Notes under the pieces: model-generated
Told to the model about the DNA's origin: nothing
Database searches by the model: none
What the model saw: only the letters and a program-made list of their open reading frames with translations
DNA from: Blastomyces gilchristii SLH14081
Taxonomy: Eukaryota > Ascomycota > Eurotiomycetes > Onygenales > Ajellomycetaceae
NCBI RefSeq assembly: GCF_000003855.2
Contig: NW_003101682.1
Location: 187,178 to 251,177 of the forward strand
Length of the DNA stretch: 64,000 nucleotides
Direction: 5' to 3'
Translations under genes and position numbers: made by a program
Shown here: positions 10,740 through 21,744 of the stretch, piece by piece
How the letters are laid out: each line of letters opens with the position of its first letter
Numbering within the stretch: position 1 is the stretch's first letter

Positions 10740-11870
10740 AACTCTGAGATTTAATATGCTAAGTATTTGAAAGATTTTATTATTAATTATAGATAGACAA
10801 GGCTTTTGTGATCTGTGATCACTGTTATTGTATGCCTGTTATTAATATATCTATTTCACAATGTCAGTGTGTGCTTAATCACTAGCAATTTCTTTTCATG
10901 CACTGAGTAATTGAGCTCAGTGTCTGATAGTTTCCTATCATTATATGTCACTGAGTGCAGCTTGTCATTCTTGTTCATCTGTAGAAGAGTGTCTCTGATA
11001 GCTCATTTAAATATGTCTATTTCAATGTAGAAAGGTTTATCACAATCTGATTGAATAAGTACTGAGAATATTATTATATATTCTCTCAGTGTGAGAAAAG
11101 CCTCTTTGCACATGATATTTCAGATAATTGAATGAAACTTCTTCTTTCACAGATTTGTATCTGTTTCTCTTAAGAGATCTGAGAGTGATACAGATATTTA
11201 TATGAAATTCTTGATGAATCTGCAGTAATATGAGACTAACTTAAGAAACTACTATATATAATATACATTTCTTGACTGCAGTCAATTCACTATGACATTC
11301 AATTTCTCTGAAATGAGATGTATACAGTTATTACTTACTACATGTTCTACAAACTTTAACTCTTCTATTTTAAACACATACTTAATTGATTTAACATAGA
11401 GCTTATACTCTGTCAGAGTTGTAAGCACTTCATTAAGATGCTTCAGATATTCATTGTATAAGTTTGAAAAGATTAGAATGTTATCAAGATATACAAGATA
11501 TAAGATTTCATTCTGTTTATAAAGAATTGTATTCATCATTATTTGAAAGATGATAGATGCATTTATCAGACTGAATGATATTATCAGGAATTTGAACTTC
11601 TCTCATTGTATATTAAATACAGTTCACAGAACTGACAGTTCATCTACACAGATCTGTCAGTATTCTGAGAGAAGATTGATCTTTGATAGATATCAGATGT
11701 TTTCAACTGTATTTAACTGTTGTTAAATTTATGATAGTGAATATTCATTCTTAATCATAAGCTTATTAAGTGCTTGATAATTGATATATATTTACTACTC
11801 CTCATCTGTCTTTTTCATAAATAGAACTGAAAAGCCTCACACACTTGATAAGAGTTGTATGAGATTATGT
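10740..11870 (-). pseudogene. Reverse transcriptase and RNase H of element C (broken)
   Basis: Minus-strand frame with the RT start 'GFSVLFMKKTDEE' near 11830, 'INYQALNKLMIKNEYSLS' near 11780, 'MMNTILYKQNEILYLVYLDN' at 11539-11480 and 'EELKFVEHVVSNNCIH' near 11365-11320. The catalytic YLDD reads YLDN. RNase H follows with 'KPFYIEIDIFK' near 11030, 'NYSVHEKKLLVIKHTLTLW' near 10915-10865 and a 'TDHKSLVYL' box near 10820. Stops fall mostly at former Trp and Arg codons. Confidence 0.85.
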
Positions 11871-12949
11871 TCTAGAAGGTCTGTGATCTGATACTTCTAT
11901 TCTTCAAGATGTGTTTGTGACAGAGAATATGCATTCTGATTGACTGATTTTACATCTCTCATGTCAATCTCATGTACAAATCCTCATTTCAGCAGCAATT
12001 CTGATGAAAGATCTGTTCAGAAGATCTTCTCATACTTCTTCAGAAGCTTCTTCATACACTTGTTCTTCTACATATCTTTTATCTTGATTTTCTCCACTTT
12101 CAGATTCTGTATGATATACAGAATACTTTCAGATGAGATCTTGTGAATTGTTCTCTTTACTTATTAATGTGTAAGCAGATTTAATTCTTCTATATCAGAG
12201 ATGTGAAATGTTCTTCTCATATCAGTTGATAGAATTGTATGAACTGTTTTCTTTCTATCAGTTAACTATATATGACAAGTACATCATTGAATCTATGAAT
12301 TGAATCTTTGAAATCAATTGAGTCTGAGAATAAGATTGTATTTCACATTCTGCAGCTCTTGCACTCAAATATAGCAAGATTATTCTCTGAAGTGTAAGAG
12401 AACTCTTACTCTTACAGATGATATTAAATATCAGTTATCAGATAATCTTATATATCAGAGATTCTTCACTCAGTGAATCTCTTTCAGTCTTCAGATCATA
12501 TAATTATTAATATATTATATAGAAGCTTCTGTGTCTGCTAACACTTTTACAGTCATCTCTCAATTCTTACTCAAGTGTCTCTTATATATTAATATTTCAG
12601 GTCTTAAAGTATTGAGATGAGTATCTGCTTCATCATTCTCACTCACATCTCATTCAGAGACCTGCTTCTTCTTTATGTTCATAGAATTCAGAGAGTTATC
12701 TAACACAGACATCTCTTTCACTTTGAAGACTTTTCATAGAATATCAGTGAGTGTCTCTGAGCTCACTGATTCTGCTAGTTTTTTGACTCTCTTGCTTCTC
12801 TTGATTGTACACACTGAGTGCAATCTTTTACATTATAATTTTAACATTTACAGTTGAACCAAGCTTGATACTCACAATATCAAGATTTTCATTCAGAGAA
12901 TTTCTTTTTTAAGAGATTCAGTGCTTTAGTAATGATATTCAGATCTAGA

Positions 12950-13960
12950 TTTATTATATTCAGATGTGTGACTTGTGTTATAGAAGTCTGATTATCTGTT
13001 CTTCACTGAGACATACTTAATTACAGTATTTTCTATTATAATTGACTTGCTTATTTCTGTATAATGAGAATATTGTATGCTTTCTTCACTTTGTCTGACT
13101 GTGAGATTATGCATTTTCATTCCACTCTTAACTTGAATGTAAGATCATGAATGAAGATCTGTAAATAGAAAGATGTTGAAAGCTCTTCATTCAACATGAG
13201 ATAGTGTAAGCTGAAGTATGTGAAGTATGATATAAGATCACTCACTTGTCTACACTCAGTGAAGTGTTTGTAACACTTATCTCATACATTCACTTTCTCA
13301 AAGTTGTGCAAGATTCATTTGAAAAACTCATTTCATATTTGTAAGAATGAATATCACTTCAGATCTGTGAGATTTATCTTTTCATCAGTTATTTATAATG
13401 ACTTTACTTTTCTGTGTAGAAACACAGCAGATCTTAAGACTTGTTGAAATTTCATTGACTGTCTGTCTGTAAGTTCATATTCAATCTGATAATATAATTA
13501 CATCTGACTTAGTCAGCTGATTGCAGCATCATTTTTTCAGTCTTTATTAAAGCTTGATAACTTCAGCAGATCTTCTGACTTAATATATTTCATACTCAGA
13601 TTCTCATTCTGCACAGTGATCTTCAATAATATATACACTTCTGAAGAGATTGTGAACAATCATGATAAAATCTCCAGATTCAGTGTAGTTATCTATTTAT
13701 ATAAATGTTCAATCTCTCACTGCAGATCTAAGATCTGATTTTCTCTATTCTTATTAATGATGATGATTATGTCAGTGAAGCTCTTCATAGTGAATACTTG
13801 ATCTGTAGTAAATGTCAATTGTTGTTTGACTTCTGTCTCAGCCTGTCACTGCATACACAAGGCCTCAATCTCATTTAGAATTCTTGTATATATACAGAGC
13901 TTCAATTTCAGTTCAGTGATTTCAGCTGCTTTTCTTACTGCTTTGAGTAAACTCTCTGAG
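12950..13960 (-). pseudogene. gag-like region of element C (broken)
   Basis: On the minus strand, upstream of RT, one reads a capsid-like stretch. It contains 'FLHRKVKSL', 'DEKINLTDLK', a stop, 'YSFLQIxNEFFKxILHNFEK', then 'CRQVSDLISYFTYFSLHYLM' and 'IHDLTFKLRVE', where x marks stops. The pattern of a QxxSVxDYxxxF-type helix followed by a FxxGL-type motif is typical for Retrotrans_gag. The aspartic protease expected between about 12900 and 11950 is not clear to me. Confidence 0.6.
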
Positions 13961-14450
13961 AGGTTCTGCATATCTTTCAGTTCAGATAGCAGAGAAGGAT
14001 GTTATTTATATTAACTAGAGAAGGTATTCATTTCAGTGGTTTCTTATTAATTATACAATGTCTATTATTATATCATTGTATCATTATATTACTATATTAT
14101 TATATCACTATATTGTTATATAATTTCTGTTATTATCATACAACTTCAGTGATAATCATTCTCTTCTTTTATTCTTCTTTTGAGTAGAGAGCAGACTTCT
14201 TTGAATCTCATTCACTGCTCTCATTCCCTTTCTCATATCTCATCTATTTGCATACATGGCATTCACCTGAGTGTGGAGTTTTTCCTCTACAAGTGAAGTA
14301 GTATCAATCAGATGCTCTTCTGCTCACTGCTCTTCATACACTATCTTTTGAGATATTCTAGAATCACACTGATATGATAACTATGAATTGCTTTGTAGAT
14401 GGAATTATCACACTCTGAAGAAGCCTGCACTTCTCACCAGTTTTTAGACA

Positions 14451-14458
14451 TGCTATCA
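14451..14458 (-). other. Possible primer-binding site of element C
   Basis: Two bases after the end of the 5' LTR, the minus strand reads TGATAGCA. Fungal gypsy elements primed by initiator tRNA-Met carry TGGTAGC there, and one G-to-A change explains the difference. Weak by itself, but the position is right. Confidence 0.4.
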
Positions 14459-14460
14459 GA

Positions 14461-14635
14461 TGTGATTCAAAGGTTGCTTAAGCCAGTATACAATTACAGG
14501 CGTACGCCGGCTTCTTATATATTGTAATATCATATGCTAAATTAATTAGCAGCTGCTATGACCCCTTTACACTCGTAAGCAAGTTCAGAAGCGGCCGCGT
14601 TATTATCCGATGATCGTATGTTCTTCCGAACCACA
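14461..14635 (-). repeat. 175-bp 5' LTR of element C
   Basis: Same length and ends as 6369-6543 (TGTGATTC ... GAACCACA). The outer 45 bases (14590-14635) keep a NotI-like GCGGCCGC and further CG sites, where the other LTR has TG or CA. Followed by CTCA, the right copy of the target duplication. Confidence 0.92.
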
Positions 14636-15130
14636 CTCAGAAGTGATAGATAAAATACTATAATTAAAAACATCTTTCAATAAAGTTCTTGATAGAGAAT
14701 TAAATACTACTTTCAGTAAAGAATATCAAGATAATGAGACTGTGTAAGAAGCTTAGTAAGTAATAACTAGAACTCTTCTCAGTAATAAGAGTGATGAGTA
14801 AGCAGATATATAAGTTGAAATTAATCTCAGAATTGAAATTAATTCATTCTGTTTTTCATATCTTCTATTTAAAGCTCTATAAGTAATGTCTCAGAATAGA
14901 GCTGTCTCAGCTGAATAGTATTGAAATTAAGAGTAATACTGAATATCTTATGAAGAAAATATTGAATAAGTGAATATATTATAGCAAGCTTTAATATCTT
15001 GTTAAATAAGAAGATTATTCATTCTCAGAGAATTTGTGAGAACTGCTTGAGTATTTGAAAAATACTGAGAAAGAGATTACAAGCTATGAGATGACTAGTA
15101 GAGACTGCTTCATTACACATCAGAGATATT
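14636..15130 (+). pseudogene. Element B integrase C-terminus and chromodomain, second part
   Basis: After the CTCA duplication the plus-strand frame of B continues. It shows 'KQIYKLKLISELKLIHSVFH' near 14799-14860 (usual YKLELP..RIHPVFHVSLLEPYK) and a chromodomain near 14935-15060 read as 'EYLMKKILNK', 'YLVK' and 'EDYSFSENL', with the expected Trp codons as TGA. Joined over the insertion it completes the gene cut at 6368, which is the proof of nesting. Confidence 0.75.
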
Positions 15131-17784
15131 AAGTAAGAAATGTCACTTGAGACTTCTTATTTTTCTTAAAAAAAGAGTTTTTTAGAGATAATCTCACAGA
15201 AATGAGTCAGTATCTTATGAACTCTGTAACACTCTTCTTCTATTTTCTCTCAAAGAGTTTTTTTTTAGAAGTTTAATGAGACTATACAAGTGTAAAATTC
15301 CTGAAGCAGTTAAGAGAAAGAGATATTTAAAACTAATAAGATTAATATTATTAATCTATAAGTCACTGCTATTCTAATAGAGCTGCAGCTCACAGAAAAA
15401 GTAAAAAGAGAGATCAGAGTCTACTTATTAATAATCTTATTCTCACTAAACTTATTCTTCACTGTTGAAGTCTTCAGTACTGATATCTTTATCTACTGAG
15501 AAGTTAGCACTGCAGTACTGCTGAAGAGTATGAGAGATATATAAAGTATTAACTTATTAATTTATAAAGCATCTCAGTTATCTGCTTTAATTGAAGTGAG
15601 ATTCTCTTTAATCAGTGATTAATCTCTGTGATACTTTTAATAACAGTATCAGCTGACTTCTTCTTTTTAAGACTGATTATTCTGAGGTGTTTTTTTATCT
15701 TAAAGACTCACACTTTTATCTTCTTCTACAGATAAGTAAGAGAAATCTTCTCAGTCTTAATAAAATCTATTAATATGTAAAGCTCTGAGACTCTTACTCT
15801 GTACTGCTTAAGTATCTGAGCTTCTTATCAGAACTGATATAATATCTTCTTATAAGATAATACTTACAGAGAGATAGAAGTTATTATTACAAATATAATA
15901 AAAATAATAAAAGTGAGAGAAGAAGTAAGTATATAAGATTCTCTCCTTCTTCAGCTACTTAGCATAGTACAGATAAGTAACAGTGTTAGTTAGAGACTAC
16001 ACTGAAGTCTTCTCACAGAGAGAAGATAAAGAAACTGTGAGACTCTGTGAACTTAATTCAGCAGTATTCTGAGCAGGTCTCAGATATGTCATGAAAGAGA
16101 AACTATGAATTGAACTTCTTGAAATCACTGTCTCTAAAATCAAGCTCTCTCTGAGATTCTCTTCAAATAATCATACAGAGTCATATATTACTGTGTTGAT
16201 TGAGAGAAGAAACAGTGTTATAACAGCAGTGAGAGAGATAGAGAAAGAATTAGTTACTAATAAACTAATCAGCAGAAGAGATGACACTTCACTGTAAGAC
16301 ATAGTTACTACTATCATAACTGTAAGAGATATAGAAGAAGAAGAAGATATGATAATAAAAGCAGTGCTTTCACAGCTTATCAATACTGTTATCTCTGTCT
16401 TCAATCTGACTTTCTTAACAGTCATAGAGACTGCAGCTGCATTATAAAGACATTTATTATTTACTAGAAAATATCAGAATCAACTTCTTATTGTCTTTCA
16501 AGAATGATACACTTATACACTCACTATTATAAATTGAGAGAGAGAAAAAAAGATGTAATAGAGAAGAGAAATCTTTTCAAAAAATTCTATCACTACTATT
16601 AACTTTATCTCTAAAACACATCACTTTTACAGAGAGTTTTATATATAGAATGAAATATATTAAGAGATCTGTAAGTCACTTATTAACTATATTTTTCACA
16701 TTTTAATTAATATATAAGAAATTCACTTATTATATAGTTAATTTGAATAGAGATGAAAAAAAGAAGATCTACACAGTCAGCAGAGAAAGTCATCTATTTC
16801 TTTATATTATACATAGTATATACACTGTTAAAATTGATTAATAACTGTTACTATATAATAAAGATAATTTCTAATCTGATAATCTTAAGAGTATCAGAAC
16901 TATATTCTTAAAGAGAAGAGTATTATCATATCTCTAACTATGTTAAGACTCTGTTATAGTTTCACACAGTTTATTACTTTTCTATAGATGATTTTATTCA
17001 TCTCACAGATTATTTAAATCAGTTTTCAATTACTCTATAACATTATTCAGATATAATATAGAAAGATTTAATTAATGAATATAAGAATCTTATTTTTATA
17101 CAAGATTAGCAGATTACTCTTTCATAATAGTAAGATATCACTGAGGTATCACTTCAGCTACTCTCACTTATAGAATAGAAGAAGAGTATTTACTCATTAT
17201 TTATATAGAATAGCTAGATACTGACTTCTGATTAAAGAAGTCAGTAATTCATTTTCTTCTACTGAAATATATATAAGAGTTACTGCATTTCTCATACAAT
17301 CTTCTTAGTATACTAAGTATCATATCTGTAATATTCTTATAATAACTCTGTAGCTCATAAGCTCACTATTTAAGCAAGATAGTTAAGCTCACTTATACAG
17401 CTTCTCAAACAACTACTTCTACATGACACTGCTGACTAGTCACTGCTTCGGTTCCGCCATGTTACACTCAGTTTAAGAATGTTTATAGATAGTAAGTATT
17501 TCTTATAGAAAAATAGCTTAATTCTGTAAGAGATATTTAAAAATATTCTTTATTAAGATTAATTTATTTACAGATTTAAAGAGTTTTTCTATTATAAATA
17601 TAGAGAATAATATTCTATAAATAATTAATAAGTTCTTTAAAACTTCTTTTACAGAGATTATTTATAATTCAGATAGCTGCTTCTAAGTATCTACAGGTAA
17701 CAGTAGAGTTTATAGAGATTAAAGTATAGAAGTTTCTAGTTCTTTCAGTTATAATAGATAATTACTAACTGACAGAGCTTGAAA
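15131..17784 (-). mobile_element. AT-rich retrotransposon remains, probably 5' part of minus-strand element D
   Basis: Strongly AT-rich sequence with stops in all frames. The LTR at 17785-18041 lies in minus orientation and has no polypurine tract before it on its outer side, so it should be a 5' LTR with the body to the left. In agreement, a small CG-containing islet at 17442-17460 gives, on the minus strand, an ATG followed by MAEPKQ, about 325 nt inside the LTR, like a gag start after a leader. Where D ends and the 3' tail of B begins I cannot see. Confidence 0.5.
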
Positions 17785-18041
17785 TATAAGAATAAGTACT
17801 TACAGATAATTATTCAGTGATTCACAGCTTGATGTGATATATACTGATAGCTACTAGAAGTATTCACAGTAGAAAGACAAATGTAGAAATCAAATATATA
17901 ATAGTATTCAAGCTGAGTTATGAATAGTAGTCATGAACTCCAGCCTATATAGTTGTGTGTAGCTAAGGGCTGCTAACTCTATTGATTACATGAGAGATAG
18001 GAATAGGGGTAAAGAATCCGCGAGAAGCGGGATTTCTTACA
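17785..18041 (-). repeat. 257-bp LTR of family A, inverted, probable 5' LTR of element D
   Basis: Reverse-complement copy of 4974-5230, same length, starting TGTAAGAAATC at 18041. Its outermost 40 bases keep CG sites (near 18017-18030) that are lost in the other copy. Base composition changes abruptly to normal right after 18041, so this is the border of the repeat block. Confidence 0.85.
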
Positions 18042-18843
18042 ACAGGCCGTTGCAGCTTCCTCTACAGGCGGTCACATGAGGTGTGCATTTTTTCAATCAA
18101 TCATATCACAGAATGAGGCCTGCAAGATCGCGCCTTCTATTCTAATCAGGTTTTTAATGCATCTAACATATTGCTTCGCTTCGCTCCGCAAATTAACTCT
18201 ATGTTCTTTCTGTATAGATATAATGTAGCTGGCTTCTCTCACATGAATACAAGAGATTAACCATTCTACAGTTCTTAAGGGCAGCTAGCTTTGATCATAA
18301 GATTCATATACTCTGTACAATAAACTAAAGTTAAATGCTTAAAAATTCCCCAAATGGTGCTACAGATATTATTGCACGTATTATACTCTGTATGAACTTT
18401 GATGGTTTATAACGCTGTTTTCAAATTTCTAAAAATCACCAAATGATCTCTTCTGTAAATAATTCTTGCATATCACTAGCATGATTCATAATAATATTGT
18501 GTAACACCATTATATCTCCTCATATTTCGGATTGACATTTGCCATTTCATAGGAAAACTAGGGTAGCAAATCCCAAAACAGTTACAGGTATTGAAAAAAA
18601 AAAAAAAAAAGAAAAAAGAAAAAGGGGGGGGAGGAAGGAAAGGAGAGAGGGGCAGAGAGAAGGACGGAATGAGTGGAATGAGGGAAGCGGGCGGGATAAT
18701 CAAGTGAGACAGTAGGAATGGTGGATAGACTATGCACGAGCAAGCAGCAAAGATGGAGTGTACACTTCACTGTAGATTCAATATCAGCGGGAAATGAATT
18801 GCGGGTGACGGTAGTAAGTGACAGTTTAAAGAGACGAATAGCT
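18042..18843. other. Intergenic, 3' flank of the methyltransferase gene
   Basis: No gene seen. Holds an A-rich then G-rich stretch at 18594-18632 (a run of 16 A near its start, a run of 8 G near its end) and AG-rich sequence up to 18690. On the minus strand this is a C/T-rich downstream region of the methyltransferase gene. Confidence 0.6.
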
Positions 18844-21744
18844 TTAAGCGTAGCCATGGACTTTCTTGGGCTTCATCGCCCATCCAGTTACGCACCGCCA
18901 CCCCGCTCCAGACTGCTGCCCCTCCGCATAAACACCAGGGACCTCATCCAGTAGTTTTCCCTTCTCGCGGCCCATCTCCATCTGGAGTTTCAACATCCAT
19001 TGTTCCCACATCCACCCACCAAGCAGGCCAGTGATATTGGCTATGTTGCTCGTAGTTCCCATAAGTTCACCGGCTTCAGGATGGATATCTGCTTGCGTCT
19101 GAGGGGCAGAGGTTCCCGCACCAAGAGGTAGAAACATCCATGCTCGCTTGGCTGATGAGAAATTGGCTTTCTGCAGTCGAGACATGAAAGACTTAGTAGG
19201 GACAGGATCGTACCCGCGAGTCTTAAGGTTAAACCCAAATTCAACAGATACGGCGGCACCATACGATCCAGCGCGAATGATCTCCGAATCCATCAGGAAG
19301 AACTCGAGGATACCTCCTGGTTTGAGGCATCGAAAGCATTCCTTCAAACACAGATCGTACTCGTCCTGCTCTTCAGCATATGGGCGATCGGTCTTTAACA
19401 AGGCGTGGAAAGTACGAGAAGATATGACGTCGAACTGATTGTCGCGAAATGGAAGTTGCCAAACATTTTGGACAGAGACCTGTCGATGGTTTGAAGGCCC
19501 GTTCATTCCTGGATTCACAATGTGCTGCTTCGTAACAGCCGTGTAAACTTTGACGTCGCGGTGATCCCTAGAGACATGCCACGCCCAGCCGCAAGATGGT
19601 TCGCCACCAAGGTCTAGCACTCTAATTCGCCGGGATCCGGCACTCTCCACACCTCCCAGAGGAACCTTTGCTCTAGCAAGCCGCTTCACAGCCGGGGCAG
19701 ACAGGAGAGAACCACCCTTCAAAAATTTTAGAGCTTCCATTGCCCACACTGAACTGCGTAGCTGATGTGTTGCATCCTGTTCCTTCTCCAGCTTGGAAAA
19801 CTTAGCTTGGTCAGCAAGGATCTGGGGGACGGTGGAATTCCGGGGAGCTTGGGAGAATGGCCCGCGATAAGGAGGGCGAACAGGGTCATTCAGGGCATAT
19901 TTCCCAACGAGGCCGTCGATGTGCTTGTCCATATAGCTGAGCCGCGTTGCCTGAACGGATTCGAAGCGCAAGTTGCCATGGGAAAAAGCATGACGGGCAT
20001 TAGACTTGCGTACTAAGCGCTGAAAGGCTCGATAGAACAAGGCGCCACCCTCCACAAGATGACAGGGGGACTTTAAACAAGCGCCGTTTTCCAAAATAGT
20101 GGCTAGTCCAAGCGACTTCCTGGTCGAGTTTGGCGAACTATCTTGTGGGCTTTCCGCGACAATTAATGCCGGTGCGCCCTCAACCTGGTTGACGGGATTA
20201 GTCTCACGTAATGCGGACAGGTAGGCTGTCTGGGCTGCGAGCCAAATGCTTGTACGGTCGAGATTGGAAGTAGCCTGAAATTTCAATTCTTCTTCGTATA
20301 GTTCGTCGTAGTCATCCGCGATATGACCAATGCTGGAATTGCGTTCCCTCCCGACGGAATCAAAGGACGTGTATAAACCATCGAAGAGCAGGTAATTTGC
20401 TGCCTTCAGGGAGGCAGGGTCACTGCGACCCAACGGATACGTAGTGGGAAAAAAGCCATCAGATATCATGGGCTGGTTCCAAGGGCAATTGTAGAAATTC
20501 TCCGCTGTAGCAGATGAAGGCGGTGGGATGGTAGAGAAACACCAAGTATGGCGTGCATCGCCTCCTAGTGACGAAAAGAAGCCGCCCGGGGATGGAATGC
20601 TGAGAGGCGTGAACGGATTTGAACCAGCGGAAGCAGGAATCGCAGCGTTCATGCTCCGGGGTCTGGCAGAGTACAGTTTCACTTCCTGCATTTCGCCAAT
20701 TTCGTTGACTCCAGAAATATCAGAGTCGCGATCACTATCGTTATCTAACTCGATATGTTGAAGGGTGGCAAGAGCGTTTGTTGGAAGCTCAACACCTATG
20801 TTCGAACTATCCGTTGACGAGGGTCTATTGATTTCCGGGATATCCAAAACACTTTGTACGTCAATTTTGGGTTCGCGCTCCGGAATACGCGGGAAATGAC
20901 CCAGGACATGGCTCCAGTCTTCGGGGGGTTCCATCTCAATCTCAACCTGAGGACTCATGGTCGCACTGTTGGGGGATTCGACGTTCCCATTAGTATCGGA
21001 GTCAACGTAAAAGCGTAGATACTGTGCATCCCAATCAACGTCTGATGCCACTTCCAGCTCAGGAGTTCGCGGTGCGCTCAAAGTAGAAGGTTGGTCCGAA
21101 GCTGCACTGCCATCTAAGGATGGAGGAGCATATACCTCCGGAACAAACCTTGGCAGGCGAGAGAGAGCTTCTGGCGAAACGGGTATTTTGGGCGGCGGGG
21201 TTGGCGGAACAGGGGAATGCTTGTGGAAAGAATTGAGATTGGCCCAATGTGTCGAGGAAGGGATAACAATTGCGGGATATTTTTTGCGGCTACTACCTGA
21301 CGAAATCGTGGAGAGTTTTGATGACTTGGTAGATTCGCTGTTCCCCTGGCTGCAAAGGGACGGACAACTATCGCTCAGTTCCCCTTCATCATCCTCATCA
21401 GTGGCATCGTAGAGATCGTCAAAATCGGGGTTCTGTCTAGGGCCTAAGTGCATTGAATGGGACGAATCCGTAGATCCTGGGGATACAGCGCGATGTACAG
21501 GCCCGAGGGGTGAGCGGCGGGTCGGTCGGGTCTGATTCACTACTGAGTGCCGACCAGCGGCCGCGAGCTTGTAATCAATGGTCCTTTTTCCCTCAAACTG
21601 GGACTCTCGTTTATCTTCGATTATGGTATTAAGGTGTCCACTTCGACCCAGCCGAACTTGTGGCTTTGTTTGGATGAAATGGTTCGCCATGGCAGCAGAT
21701 ACCGGATCTGTGAGCGGGCAAAATCCAAATTCGGAGGTTTTCAA
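18844..21744 (-). CDS. Large protein with C-terminal SAM-dependent methyltransferase domain
   Basis: A single open frame of 966 codons. The first 700 residues are Ser/Pro/Asp-rich and probably disordered (acidic DDEDDEGE near residue 117, Pro-rich PPTPPPKIPV near 180). The last 260 residues form a class I methyltransferase: motif I 'IRVLDLGGEPSCGW' near residue 705, an acidic loop, 'LPFRDNQFDVISSRTFHALL' near 762, and the post-motif 'ECFRCLKPGGILEFF' near 803. The substrate is unknown. The frame opens at 21744, but the Met at codon 19 (21690) has a much better context (GCTGCCATGG), so a 948-aa product is likely. Upstream minus-strand sequence (21780-22160) is C/T-rich like fungal promoters. 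Divergent to the epimerase gene. Confidence 0.85.
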   Translation of the reverse strand: MKTSEFGFCPLTDPVSAAMANHFIQTKPQVRLGRSGHLNTIIEDKRESQFEGKRTIDYKLAAAGRHSVVNQTRPTRRSPLGPVHRAVSPGSTDSSHSMHLGPRQNPDFDDLYDATDEDDEGELSDSCPSLCSQGNSESTKSSKLSTISSGSSRKKYPAIVIPSSTHWANLNSFHKHSPVPPTPPPKIPVSPEALSRLPRFVPEVYAPPSLDGSAASDQPSTLSAPRTPELEVASDVDWDAQYLRFYVDSDTNGNVESPNSATMSPQVEIEMEPPEDWSHVLGHFPRIPEREPKIDVQSVLDIPEINRPSSTDSSNIGVELPTNALATLQHIELDNDSDRDSDISGVNEIGEMQEVKLYSARPRSMNAAIPASAGSNPFTPLSIPSPGGFFSSLGGDARHTWCFSTIPPPSSATAENFYNCPWNQPMISDGFFPTTYPLGRSDPASLKAANYLLFDGLYTSFDSVGRERNSSIGHIADDYDELYEEELKFQATSNLDRTSIWLAAQTAYLSALRETNPVNQVEGAPALIVAESPQDSSPNSTRKSLGLATILENGACLKSPCHLVEGGALFYRAFQRLVRKSNARHAFSHGNLRFESVQATRLSYMDKHIDGLVGKYALNDPVRPPYRGPFSQAPRNSTVPQILADQAKFSKLEKEQDATHQLRSSVWAMEALKFLKGGSLLSAPAVKRLARAKVPLGGVESAGSRRIRVLDLGGEPSCGWAWHVSRDHRDVKVYTAVTKQHIVNPGMNGPSNHRQVSVQNVWQLPFRDNQFDVISSRTFHALLKTDRPYAEEQDEYDLCLKECFRCLKPGGILEFFLMDSEIIRAGSYGAAVSVEFGFNLKTRGYDPVPTKSFMSRLQKANFSSAKRAWMFLPLGAGTSAPQTQADIHPEAGELMGTTSNIANITGLLGGWMWEQWMLKLQMEMGREKGKLLDEVPGVYAEGQQSGAGWRCVTGWAMKPKKVHGYA

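Larger units (their letters stand above)
6369..14635 (-). mobile_element. Complete Ty3/gypsy retrotransposon C, minus strand, nested in element B
   Basis: An 8267-bp element bounded by two direct 175-bp LTRs and a CTCA duplication. Read on the minus strand from 14635: 5' LTR, a primer-binding-like site, gag (about 13960-12950), reverse transcriptase (about 11870-11280), RNase H (about 11000-10740) and integrase (about 10560-9750). A 3.2-kb tail with ORFs in the opposite direction follows, then a polypurine tract and the 3' LTR at 6543-6369. Catalytic residues are mutated and stops are frequent, so it cannot move by itself. Because it splits the integrase frame of B, it is younger than B. Confidence 0.9.

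Noticed and set aside
4974..18041. The inverted 257-bp repeats as terminal inverted repeats of one large DNA transposon.
   Set aside because: Each copy has TG...CA ends of its own, the left has a polypurine tract, and the interior is gypsy pol. Two LTRs in opposite orientation explain this better.
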